The translations under genes and the position numbers were made by a program. A DNA stretch of 64,000 bases from Merluccius polli (lineage: Eukaryota; Chordata; Actinopteri; Gadiformes; Merlucciidae), in contig JAOPHQ010003130.1 in NCBI GenBank assembly GCA_030340625.1, positions 124,001-188,000 on the forward strand, read 5' to 3'. The notes below the pieces were generated by a model that saw nothing but the letters and a program-made list of their open reading frames with translations, did no database searches and was not told where the DNA came from. The stretch's first letter is position 1. Every line of letters begins with the position of its first letter. Below, piece after piece: positions 44,559 through 56,687 of this stretch.

Positions 44559-46946
44559 CTCAGGGGAAGAATCAAGGTCTCCAAACACTTCTTCAAAGTC
44601 AGTTGGATTTTTTCTCAGGGTCTGGTCTGGAGGCAGAGTGTTGTCATTGTAAGATGTGACAAATTTAAAGTCACTTGTTCTAGATCCAGTGGTTAAATAC
44701 GCATCATAATTATATGTGCTGCGTAAAGTCCCAGTGCCGTCCACATCTGCGTAGTTTGGAGGGAGATAAGAGCTGGGAATAGCAACCGCTCCATCAAATA
44801 ACAGTCTGGGCTTTCTCCTCTGACAAAACCTCAATCCCAGAATGATAATAATGAAAGTCAGGAAAAAGGTGGAGACGGATACCAGCGCGATGATCAGATA
44901 AGACGTTAGTTTAGAACTGCTGTCTTCATAAGTCATATCCTTAAGCTCTGGTACTTCAGCCAAGTTATCAGAAATAAGTAAAAACATGGAACATGTAGCA
45001 GAGAGGGAGGGCTGTCCGTTATCCTTTACAGCTACTATAATGTTCTGTTTCATGTTGTCAGAATCAGAAATGTCTCGCTGGGTCCTGATCTCCCCACTGT
45101 GCAGATCGATTTTGAAAAGTCCCGGATCAGTGGATTTAATGATATGATAGGACAGCCATGCGTTCTGTCCAGAGTCCTTATCAACTGCTATCACCTTGGA
45201 GACCAGAGACCCTCCTTGTGCAGCTTTGGGTACCAGTTCAGTCATGAAGGAGTTTCCCTCTGGGGCGGGGTAAAGTATCTGAGGACTGTTGTCATTTACG
45301 TCCGTTATGAAAACACTCACAGTCACGTTGCTGCTGAGCGGAGGAGAACCGTTGTCTCGTGCCATTACATAGACTTTAAAGCTCTTAAACTGTTCATAAT
45401 CAAACAACCTGACACTTTGGATCACTCCGGTGTCTCCATGAACAGATAGATAAGAGGAAACTGGAGCACCGTTGACTTCACCAGGTAACAGAGAATAGAT
45501 AACTGTACCGTTTTGTCTCCAGTCTGGGTCATGGGCCTTAACAGAACACAGGCTGTGGCCAGGTTTGTTGTTTTCAGTGACATAGCTGCTATACGACTGT
45601 TCCTCAAACTCAGGTGGGTTGTCATTGACGTCAGCTATTGAGATCTGAACAATTTTCACTGATGACAGAGGAGGAGAGCCCTCATCGGTGGCTGATATTG
45701 TGATGTTGTATTCAGACACTAGTTCCCTGTCTAGTTTATCAGTTGTTACCAAAGAATAATAGTTTTTAATTGAAGGAATAAGTTTAAAAGGAACATGCTG
45801 CTGAAGAGAACACCTCACTTTGCGGTTTTTATCTGAATCTCTGTCCTGCACGTTAATAAGGCCCACCTCTGAACCAGGTGATGCGTTTTCTGGTACTGGA
45901 TTGGTTAACGACTTCAAGGATATGACAGGGGCATTGTCATTAACATCGGTAACTCTTATAATGACTTTAGCGTCTGAAGAAATACCAAATCCATCTTTTG
46001 CTTGAACAATAATGTCATATTTCGATCCCTCCTCAAAGTCAATGTCACCTGCAACAAATATTTCTCCAGTCTGTCGATCAAGTGAAAACAGTTTTCGTGA
46101 CTTATCAGATATCCGGCCCAGTCCATATGTAACTTCTCCATTAACACCCTCGTCTGCGTCAGTAGCGGTAACAGTAACCACATGAGTTTTTAACGCAGCG
46201 TTTTCAGGCAGACTGGCTTCATACACGGCCTGATTAAACACTGGGGCGTTATCATTAGCGTCCAACACGATGACGTGTATCGCTACTGTGCCTGATCTCT
46301 GAGGAGAGCCACCATCCAGGGCCGAAAGTAACAATTTAATTTCCTTCTGCTCCTCTCTATCTAATTCCTTTTCTAAAACCAATTCGCCATATTTAGTCCC
46401 ATCGCTTGTAGTTTGTATATTGAAAACAAAGTGGTCATTCCGTTGAAGAGCGTAACTCTGAACACCGTTTTGGCCTATATCTTCATCATGAGCCGCATCA
46501 ACTCGATACCGAGCTCCTTTGTCAGCCAATTCACTTATTTCCAGCTTGATCATATCCGTCGGGAACCTCGGTGCATTATCGTTTATGTCTTGTATCTGTA
46601 GTGATACACGGTGTAATTCTAAGGGAGACTCCATAAGCAGCTCGAATTTAAGAACACATGAAGGTTTTTCTCCGCATTGTTCCTCTCTGTCGATTCTCTC
46701 TGAAACAATGAGCTCTCCGCTACGAAGACTGACATCACAAAACCTCCGTTGGTTTTCTTCTGTTTCAATGCGAGCCTTCCTAGCAGATAATATGTCCAAT
46801 GTAAGTCCCAGGTCCTTGGCGATATTCCCAATAACAGATCCGAGCTTCATCTCCTCTTGAATAGTATAGCTCAGGTCGCCATGAACGTAATGCAGCGCAG
46901 ATAATAAAAATAAAAACACACGAAGACCCATCCCGTTATATCCCAT
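44559..46946 (-). CDS. Protocadherin gamma-type variable exon 10
   Basis: 796 codons from ATG 46946 (MGYNGMGLRVFLFLLSALHY) to CCTGAG|GTAAAC; the upstream in-frame ATG at 47006 would add 20 residues. The donor lacks G at +5, as in exon 14 only. Its EC2-EC3 class is shared with exon 11: QTTSDGTKYGELVLEKELDR, NAALKTHVVTVTATDADEG and VAGDIDFEEGSKYDIIVQA. Particular differences are SELADKGARYR in EC2, FNQAVYEA at the EC2/EC3 border, GLRFCQRRKPR just inside the membrane (others RRRKPR) and PPDQTLRK in the tail (others PADQTLRK). Intact and probably functional. Confidence 0.96.
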
Positions 46947-47167
46947 ACTTGTAAGGAGAGTAGGACTAATTAACAATATAGACGACAGGTTCAGGGTTTC
47001 GAACAAAGCTCTGAATAAATTGTTTTGATCGAATACATAGAAAGACCATCGGCATGTAACAGCCTATACCGGGTTTCTACGAATCTCGGCTTTGCACTGC
47101 TCTCGTCAAGAGGTGGTGGGTGGAAAGGCTGACTATTGTATTATGCTGCAGGACTACTTTATTGCTG

Positions 47168-47187
47168 GTGCATAGCGACATCTTGAG
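47168..47187 (-). promoter_or_regulatory. CSE promoter element of exon 10
   Basis: gtgcatagcgacatcttgag on the plus strand, 222 bp upstream of the ATG at 46946. Confidence 0.85.
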
Positions 47188-47452
47188 TAATGAGGAAGTA
47201 TAACATATTGAGAGTGGATATAACTCATAACTCGTGGATCACCAAATAGGCTACTATTATATTCAGTAGTGTTTTACTCTTTTTTTTTAAAAATGTGTTG
47301 GAATTAGATAAAACAAGACATTACTCCAGACATGCACCATTTAATAATTGATTAACGCTAAGGAAACCTAATGAACACGTGTTTAAATTATTTTATTGAT
47401 TGGTATTGTCTTCATAAAGGTGTTACAATTGTGCACATCACAAAAAAAACAC

Positions 47453-47473
47453 TCCAGTACCATGGACAGAGCC
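47453..47473 (+). promoter_or_regulatory. RE1/NRSE-like site downstream of exon 11
   Basis: TCCAGTACCATGGACAGAGC: both half sites present, with two changes in the left half. Confidence 0.65.
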
Positions 47474-48600
47474 ACAGCAAAGAGTTGGTCAGTAGAAGCA
47501 AGGATTATAAGCATCAGGGATGTGCAGACTGGACAACAATACCTTCAAGTCACTGCTCCATATGTAGCAGGTGTACTGTGTTGGTGGGCGCAACATACAT
47601 AGAGTGGCACAACAACGCTCTGGGACGACATAGAAACCTATGGAGACTACAACACTTCTATTTGTCTGCATTCAAAACTATCAGAGATAGTGGTGGACAG
47701 AGGGGATTGACAATAGGCCTATAGAATAAGTACACCACCGAGCAACTAGACAGGAAAATAATAAGTGTTAAAGTGATGATATGAACATTCAGATCTGTGA
47801 CACGCACCCCTGGACCGCACACATATGATGTCCAAAGACAAAACACATGTGTTCCCAAGACTGCGGTTCTATTAAAAGCTATTTCCAATACAAAAAATCC
47901 TACTAGAGAGATGGGGCCGATATGCACTGTGGAGCACAGCTAAGTTAAGGCCCATCATTATAAACCCTCAACATCCTGAACAACAAAGCCATTAATAATC
48001 TACCACAATGAGGTCTATAAAATACAAGAAAACATACACAAGAACTCTATATCAACAATTACAAATGTCAATAAGTATAATAATATTATATCACCCTTTT
48101 GCTAAGTGAAGTCCAAATTAACCCTTTATTTTAAAAAACCCTCGTTAATATGCTGCTCAAAATGGGGGTACACTACATTTAATTGAAATGGTAAATCATT
48201 ATTTGTGATGAACAGTCATGTCTTTGTGCAGAATAATTGCAATATTGATCATTATAAACTTTGTAATTAATGACTGCATTAAAATGCAGTACTTAATTGT
48301 TAAGATCCTGATAACATTATCTAAGTGTAACAATGTATTTCAATTTGCTCAGCCTTAATGATGCTTCACATGTCATGATATGTGCATCACCCTGGTGCCG
48401 CTAGTGCAAATAAACAGAACAATAAAGAATAAAGATTAAACAAACAATTGAAAAAAAAATGAAATGTCAAAGGGTGTTTACTAAAGTATTTTGCAGGCAG
48501 ACATCATGAAGTACGATGGATTAAATATGATAAGCTGACAGTATGATTCTTACTTGAAACCTATGTGTTAAATCAAAATTTGTTTGGCTAAAATGCCTAC

Positions 48601-50988
48601 CTCAGGGGAAGAATCAAGGTCTCCAAACACTTCTTCAAAGTCAGTTGGATTTTTTCTCAGGGTCTGGTCCGCAGGCAGTGTGTTGTCATTGTAAGACGTG
48701 ACAAATTTAAAATCACTTGTTCTAGATCCAGTGGTTAAATACGCATCATAATTATATGTGCTGCGTAAAGTTCCAGTGCCGTCCACATCTGCGTAGTTTG
48801 GAGGGAGATAAGAGCTGGGAATAGCAACCGCTCCATCAAATAACAGTCTGGGCTTTCTCCTCCTACAAAACCTCAATCCCAGAATGATAATAATGAAAGT
48901 CAAGAAAAAGGTGGAGACGGATACCAGCGCGATGATCAGATAGGATGTTAGTTTAGAACTGCTGTCTTCATAAGCCATATCCTTAAGCTCTGGTACTTCA
49001 GCCAAGTTATCAGAAATAAGTAAAAACATGGAACATGTAGCAGAGAGGGAGGGCTGTCCGTTATCCTTTACAGCTACTATAATGTTCTGTTTCATGTTGT
49101 CAGAATCAGAAATGTCTCGCTGGGTCCTGATCTCCCCACTGTGCAGATCGATTTTGAAAAGTCCCGGATCAGTGGATTTAATGATATGATAGGACAGCCA
49201 TGCGTTCTGTCCAGAGTCCCCATCAACTGCTATCACCTTGGAGACCAGAGACCCTCCTTGTGCAGCTTTGGGTACCAGTTCAGTCATGAAGGAGTTTCCC
49301 TCTGGGGCGGGGTAAAGTATCTGAGGAGTGTTGTCATTTACGTCCGTTATGAAGACACTCAGAGTCACGTTGCTGCTGAGCGGAGGAGAACCGTTGTCTC
49401 GTGCCATTACATAGACTTTAAAGCTCTTAAACTGTTCATAATCAAACAACCTGACACTTTGGATCACTCCGGTGTCTCCATGAACAGATAGATAAGAGGA
49501 AACTGGAGCACCGTTGACTTCACCAGGTAACAGAGAATAGATCACTGTACCGTTTTGTCTCCAGTCTGGGTCATGGGCCTTAACAGAACACAGGCTGTGG
49601 CCAGGTTTGTTGTTTTCAGTGACATAGCTGCTATACGACTGTTCCTCAAACTCAGGTGGGTTGTCATTGACGTCAGCTATTGAGATGTGAACAACTTTCA
49701 CTGATGACAGAGGAGGAGAGCCCTCATCGGTGGCTGATATTGTGATGTTATATTCAGACACTAGTTCCCTGTCTAGTTTATCAGTTGTTACCAAAGAATA
49801 ATAGTTTTTAATTGAAGGAATAAGTTTAAAAGGAACATGTTGCTGAAGAGAACTCTTCACTCTGCGGTTTTTATCTGAATCTCTATCCTGCACGTTAATA
49901 AGGCCCACCTCTGAACCAGGTGATGCGTTTTCTGGTACTGGATTGGTTAACGACTTCAAGGATATGACAGGGGCATTGTCATTAACATCGGTAACTCTTA
50001 TAATGACTTTAGCGTCTGAAGAAATACCAAATCCATCTTTTGCTTGAACAATAATGTCATATTTCGATCCCTCCTCAAAATCAATGTCACCTGCAACAAA
50101 TATTTCTCCAGTCTGTCTATCAAGTGAAAACAGTTTTCGTGACTTATCAGATATCCGGCCCAGTCCGTATGTAACTTCTCCATTAACACCCTCGTCCGCG
50201 TCAGTAGCGCTAACAGTAACCACATGAGTTTTTAACGCAGCGTTTTCAGGCAGACTGGCTTCATACACGGCCTGACTAAACACTGGGGCGTTATCATTAG
50301 CGTCCAACACAGTGACGTGTATCGCTACTGTGCCTGATCTCTGAGGAGAGCCACCATCCAGGGCCGAAAGTAACAATTTAATTTCCTTCTGCTCCTCTCT
50401 ATCTAATTCCTTTTTTAAAACCAATTCGCCATATTTAGTCCCATCGCTTGTAGTTTGTATATTGAAAACAAAGTGGTCATTCCGTTGAAGAGCGTAACTC
50501 TGAACACCGTTTTGGCCTATATCTTCATCATGAGCCGCATCAACGCGATATCGAGCTCCTTTGACAGCAGATTCACTAATTTCCAGCTTGATCATATCCG
50601 TCGGGAACCTCGGTGCATTATCGTTTATGTCTTGTATCTGTAGTGATACACGGTGTAATTCTAAGGGAGACTCCATAAGCAGCTCGAATTTAAGAACACA
50701 TGAAGGTTTTTCTCCGCATTGTTCCTCTCTGTCGATTCTCTCTGAAACAATGAGCTCTCCGCTACGAAGACTGACATCACAAAACCTCCGTTGGTTTTCT
50801 TCTGTTTCAATGCGAGCCTTCCTAGCAGATAATATGTCCAATGTAAGTCCCAGGTCCTTGGCGATATTCCCAATAACAGATCCGAGCTTCATCTCTTCTT
50901 GAATAGAATAGCTCAGGTCGCCATGAACGTAATGCAGCGCAGATAATAAAAATAAAAACACACGAAGACCCATCCCGTTATATTCCAT
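48601..50988 (-). CDS. Protocadherin gamma-type variable exon 11
   Basis: 796 codons from ATG 50988 (MEYNGMGLRVFLFLLSALHY), with an in-frame ATG 20 codons upstream at 51048, to CCTGAG|GTAGGC. EC2-EC3 belong to the exon 10 class. Changes of its own: VLKKELDREEQ in EC2, and RRVKSSLQQHV in EC4, where the others read RKVRCSLQQHV, so a cysteine present in all other members is lost. EC5 has NVTLSVFIT, shared with exon 13. Its EC6 reads VIAVDGDSGQN where exons 8-10 and 13 have VIAVDKDSGQN, showing patchy sharing with exons 12 and 14. Intact and probably functional. Confidence 0.96.
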
Positions 50989-51209
50989 CCTTGTAAGGAG
51001 AGTAGGACTAATAAACAATATAGAAGACAGGTTCAGGGTTTCGAACAAAGCTCTAAATAAATTGTTTTGATCGAATACATAGAAAGACCATCGGCATGTA
51101 ACAGCCTATACCGGGTTTCTACGAATCTTGGCTTTGTACTGCTCTGGTCAGGAGGTGGTTGGTGGAAAGGCTGACTATTGTATTATGCTACAGGACTACT
51201 TTATTGCAG

Positions 51210-51229
51210 GTGCATAGCGACATCTTGAG
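51210..51229 (-). promoter_or_regulatory. CSE promoter element of exon 11
   Basis: gtgcatagcgacatcttgag on the plus strand, 222 bp upstream of the ATG at 50988. Confidence 0.85.
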
Positions 51230-51489
51230 TAATGAGGAAGTATAACACATTGAGAGTTGATATAACTCATAACTCGTGGATCACCAAATAGGCTGCTATT
51301 ATATTCAGTAGTGTTTTACTTTTTTGAAGGTGTTGGAATTAGATAAAACAATACATTGCTCCACATGTGCACCATATAATAATTGATTATTGCTAAGGAA
51401 ACCTAATGAACACATGTTTAAATTATCTAATTGATTGGTATGGTCTTCATATAGGTGTTATAATGGCACAGCACTAACAAAAAAGCCAC

Positions 51490-51510
51490 TCCAGCACCAT
51501 GGACAGAGAC
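51490..51510 (+). promoter_or_regulatory. RE1/NRSE-like site downstream of exon 12
   Basis: TCCAGCACCATGGACAGAGA, one change from the core. Confidence 0.7.
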
Positions 51511-52642
51511 ACAGTAAAGAGTTGGTCAGTAGAAGAAGGGATCATAAGCAGCAGGGATGTGCAGACTGTACAACAATACCTTCAAGTCACTGCTCCATAT
51601 GTAGCAGGGTGTAGAGCAACATACACAGAGTGGCACAACAACTCTCTGGGATTACATAGAAACCTATGGAGACTACAACACTTCTATTTGCCTGGATTCA
51701 ATACTATCAGAGATAGTGGTGGACAGGAGAGAAAGACAATAGGGCTATATAATGACTTAAAATACATCACCGCGCAACTAGACAGGAAGATAAATATGCA
51801 AGTGTTAAAATGATGATATGAACATTCAGATCTGTGACACTCACCCCTGGACCGTGTAATGTCCAAAGACAAAACACATGTGTCCCCAAGACTGCGGTTC
51901 TAGTAAAAGCTATTTCCAATACAAAAATCCTCTGAAAGAGATGGGGCCGATATGCAATGTGGAGCACAGCTAAGTAAAGGCCCATCATTATAAACCCTCA
52001 ACATCCTGAACAACAAAGCCTTCAATAATCTACCACAATGAGGTGTATAAAATACAAGAAAACATACACAAGAACTCAACTCTATATCAACCAGTCATTA
52101 CAAATGTCAATCTGTCGACATATTATACCACCCTTTTGCGAAGTGAAGTCCACATTAACTCTTTATTTTTAAATCCCTTGTTAATATGATGCTCAAAATG
52201 GAGGTACACTGTATTTAATTGAGATATTAAATCATAATTGGTGATGCACAGTCATATCTTGGTGCAGAATAATTGCAATATTGATCATTATAGACTCTTT
52301 ATTAATGACTGCATTAACATGCAGTACTTAATTGTTAAGATCCTTATAACATGATCAAAGTGTAACAATGCATTTCAATCTGCTTAGCCTTAATGATGCT
52401 GCACATCTCATGATATGTGCATCACCCTGGTGCCTCTCGTGCAAACAAACAGAACACAATAGAGAATACACATTGAACAAACATGTGAAAAAACAATTTT
52501 GAAATGTCAAAGGGTGTCCACTACACTATATTTCAGACAGACATATCATGAAGTACAATGGATTAGAAATGAGAAACTGACAGTTTATTTCTTAATTGAA
52601 ACCTACGTGTTGAATCAGAATTTATTTGGCTAAAATGCCTAC

Positions 52643-55030
52643 CTCAAGGGAAGAATCAAGGTCTCCAAACACTTCTTCAAAGTCAGTTGGATTTTTTCTC
52701 AGGGTCTGGTCTGCAGGCAGTGTGTTGTCATTGTAAGATGTGACAAATTTAAAGTCACTTGTTCTAGAGCCAGTGGTTAAATATGCATCATAATTATATG
52801 TGCTGCGTAAAGTCCCAGTGCCGTCCACATCTGCGTAGTTTGGAGGGAGATAAGAGCTGGGAATAGCAACCGCTCCATCAAATAACAGTCTGGGCTTTCT
52901 CCTCCGACAAAACCTCAATCCCAGAATGATAATAATGAAAGTCAGGAAAAAGGTGGAGACGGATACCAGCGCGATGATCAGATAAGACGTTAGTTTAGAA
53001 CTGCTATCTTCATAAGCCATATCCTTAAGCTCTGGTACTTCAGCCAAGTTATCAGAAATAAGTAAAAACATGGAACATGTAGCAGAGAGGGAGGGCTGTC
53101 CGTTATCCTTTACAGCTACTATAATGTTCTGTTTCATGTTGTCAGAATCAGAAATGTCTCGCTGGGTCCTGATCTCCCCACTGTGCAGATCGATTTTGAA
53201 AAGTCCCGGATCAGTGGATTTAATTATATGATAGGACAGCCATGCATTCTGTCCAGAGTCCCCATCAACTGCTATCACCTTGGAGACCAGAGAACCTCCT
53301 TGTGCAGCTTTAGGTACCAGTTCAGTCATGAAGGAGTTTCCCTCTGGGGTGGGGTAAAGTATCTGAGGACTGTTGTCATTTACATCCGTTATGAAGACAC
53401 TCACAGTCACATTGCTGCTGAGCGGAGGAGAACCGTTGTCTCGTGCCATTACATAGACTTTAAAGCTCTTAAACTGTTCATAATCAAACAACCTGACACT
53501 TTGGATCACTCCGGTGTCTCCATTAACAGATAGATAAGAGGAAACTGGAGCACCGTTGACATCACCAGGTAAAAGAGAATAGATCACTGTACCGTTTTGT
53601 CTCCAGTCTGGGTCATGGGCCTTAACAGAACACAGGCTGTGGCCAGGTTTGTTGTTTTCAGTGACATAGCTGCTATACGACTGTTCCTCAAACACAGGTG
53701 GGTTGTCATTGACGTCAGCTATTGAGATGTGAACAACTTTCACTGATGACAGAGGAGGAGAGCCCTCATCGGTGGCTGATATTGTGATGTTGTATTCAGA
53801 CACTAGTTCCCTGTCTAGTTTCTCTGTTGTTACCAAAGAATAATAGTTTTTAATTGAAGGAATTAGTTTAAAAGGAACATGCTGCTGAAGAGAACACCTC
53901 ACTTTGCGGTTTTTATCTGAATCTCTATCCTGCACGTTAATAAGGCCCACCTCTGTACCAGGTGATGCGTTTTCTGGTACGGGATTGGTTACTGATTTCA
54001 AGGCAATCACAGGGGCATTGTCATTAACATCGCTAATACTTATTATTACTTTAGTATCAGAAGAAATACCAAATCCATCTTTTGCCTGTACAATAATCTC
54101 ATATTTCGATCCTTCCTCAAAGTCTATGTCACCTTCAACAAATATGTCTCCTGTATGTCGATCAAGTGAAAACAGTTTTCGTGACTTATCAGATATCCGT
54201 CCTAGTTCATATGTAACTTCACCATTAACACCCTCGTCTGCGTCCGCAGCGCTAACAGTGACCACACGGGTCTTAAGCGGAGCGTTTTCAGGCAGACTGG
54301 CTTCATACACGGCCTGACTAAACACTGGGGCGTTATCATTAGCGTCCAACACAGTGACGTGTATCGCTACTGTGCCTGATCTCTGAGGAGAGCCACCATC
54401 CAGAGCCGAAAGAGACAATTTAATTGCCTTCTGCTCCTCTCTGTCTAACTCCTTTTCTAAAACCAATTCGCCATATTTGGTTCCAGCACTTGTAGTTTGC
54501 ATATTGAAAACAAAGTGTTCATTCCGTTGAAGAGTGTAACTCTGAACACCGTTTTGGCCTATATCTTCATCATGAGCCGCATTTACGCGATACCGAGCTC
54601 CTTTGTCAGCAGATTCACTAATTTCCAGCTTGATCATATCCGTCGGGAACCTCGGTGCATTATCGTTTATGTCTTGTATCTGTAGTGACACACGGTGTAA
54701 TTCTAAGGGAGACTCCATAAGCAGCTCGAATTTAAGAACACATGAAGGTTTTTCTCCGCATTGTTCCTCTCTGTCGATTCTCTCTGAAACAATGAGCTCT
54801 CCGCTACGAAGACTGACATCACAAAACCTCCGTTGGTTTTCTTCTGTTTCAATGCGAGCCTTCCTAGCAGATAATATGTCCAATGTAAGTCCCAGGTCCT
54901 TGGCGATATTCCCAATAACAGATCCGAGCTTCATCTCCTCTTGAATAGAATAGCTCAGGTCGCCGTGAACATAATGCAGCGCAGATAATAAAAATAAAAA
55001 CACATGAAGACCCATCCCGTTATATCCCAT
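52643..55030 (-). CDS. Protocadherin gamma-type variable exon 12
   Basis: 796 codons from ATG 55030 (MGYNGMGLHVFLFLLSALHY), with an in-frame ATG at 55090, to CTTGAG|GTAGGC. Its EC2-EC3 are of the exons 8 and 14 class (NMQTTSAGTKYGEL, NAPLKTRVVTVSAADADEG). Its 5' end (LLTSMGYNGMGL) matches exon 10, and its 3' end (SSLE, ctcaaggg) matches exon 9. So three parts of one exon have three different closest relatives. Other marks are EEQKAIKLS in EC2 (also in exon 14) and LLPGDVNGAP in EC5 (also in exon 13). Intact and probably functional. Confidence 0.96.
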
Positions 55031-55251
55031 ACTTGTAAGGAGAGTAGGACTAATAAACAATATAGACGACAGGTTCGGGGTTTCGAACAAAGCTCTGAAT
55101 AAATTGTTTTGATCGAATACATATGAAGACCATCGGCATGTAACAGCCTATACCGGGTTTCTACGAATCTCGGCTTTGTACTGTTCTCGTCAAGAGGTGG
55201 TGGGTGGAAAGGCTGACTATTGTATTATGCTGCAGGACTACTCTATTGCAG

Positions 55252-55271
55252 GTGCATAGCGACATCTTGAG
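55252..55271 (-). promoter_or_regulatory. CSE promoter element of exon 12
   Basis: gtgcatagcgacatcttgag on the plus strand, 222 bp upstream of the ATG at 55030. Confidence 0.85.
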
Positions 55272-55536
55272 TAATGAGGAAGTATAACATATTGAGAGTG
55301 GATATAACTCATAACTCGTGGATCACCAAATAGGCTACTATTATATTCAGTAGTGTTTTACTCTTTTTTTTTTTAAATGTGTTGGAATTAGATAAAACAA
55401 GACATTACTCCAGACATGCACCATTTAATAATTGATTAATGCTAAGGAAACCTAATGAACACGTGTTTAAATTATTTTATTGATTGGTATTGTCTTCATA
55501 AAGGTGTTACAATTGTGCACATCACAAAAAAAACAC

Positions 55537-55557
55537 TCCAGTACCATGGACAGAGCC
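55537..55557 (+). promoter_or_regulatory. RE1/NRSE-like site downstream of exon 13
   Basis: TCCAGTACCATGGACAGAGC, identical to the site at 47453. Confidence 0.65.
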
Positions 55558-56687
55558 ACAGCAAAGAGTCGGTCAGTAGAAGCAAGGATTATAAGCATCA
55601 GGGATGTGCAGACTGTACAACAATACCTTCAAGTCACTGCTCCATATGTAGCAGGTGTACTGTGTTGGTGGGCGCAACATACATAGAGTGGCACAACAAC
55701 GCTCTGGGACGACATAGAAACCTATGGAGACTACAACACTTCTATTTGTCTGCATTCAAAACTATCAGAGATAGTGGTGGACAGAGGGGATTGACAATAG
55801 GCCTATAGAATAAGTACACCACCGAGCAACTAGACAGGAAAATAATAAGTGTTAAAGTGATTATATGAACATTCAGATCTGTGACACGCACCCCTGGACC
55901 ACACACATATGATGTCCAAAGACAAAACACATGTGTTCCCAAGACTGCGGTTCTATTAAAAGCTATTTCCAATACAAAAAATCCTACTAGAGAGATGGGG
56001 CCGATATGCACTGTGGAGCACAGCTAAGTTAAGGCCCATCATTATAAACCCTCAACATCCTGAACAACAAAGCCTTTAATAATCTACCACAATGAGGTGT
56101 ATAAAATACAAGAAAACATACACAAGAACTCTATATCAACAATTACAAATGTCAATAAGCATAATAATAATATTATATCACCCTTTTGCTAAGTGAAGTC
56201 CAAATTAACCCTTTATTTTAAAAAACCCTCGTTAATATGCTGCTGAAAACGGAGGTACACTGCATTTAATTGAAATGGTAAATCATTATTTGTGATGAAC
56301 AGTCATGTCTTTGTGCAGAATAATTGCAATATTGATCATTATAAACTTTGTAATTAATGACTGCATTAAAATGCAGTACTTAATTGTTAAGATCCTGATA
56401 ACATTATCTAAGTGTAACAATGTATTTCAATTTGCTCAGCCTTAATGATGCTTCACATGTCATGATATGTGCATCACCCTGGTGCCGCTAGTGCAAATAA
56501 ACAGAACAATAAAGAATAAAGATTAAACAAACAATTGAAAAAAAAATGAAATGTCAAAGGGTGTTTACTAAAGTATTTTGCAGGCAGACATCATGAAGTA
56601 CGATGGATTAAATATGATAAGCTGACAGTATGATTCTTACTTGAAACCTATGTGTTAAATCAAAATTTGTTTGGCTAAAATGCCTAC

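Larger units (their letters stand above)
46947..48600. other. Type B spacer between exons 10 and 11
   Basis: Promoter of exon 10 and an RE1-like site at 47453. Nearly identical to 55031-56687. No gene seen. Confidence 0.85.
50989..52642. other. Type C spacer between exons 11 and 12
   Basis: Promoter of exon 11 and RE1-like site at 51490. Nearly base-for-base the same as 39160-40819. No gene seen. Confidence 0.85.
55031..56687. other. Type B spacer between exons 12 and 13
   Basis: Promoter of exon 12 and RE1-like site at 55537. Nearly identical to 46947-48600. No gene seen. Confidence 0.85.
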
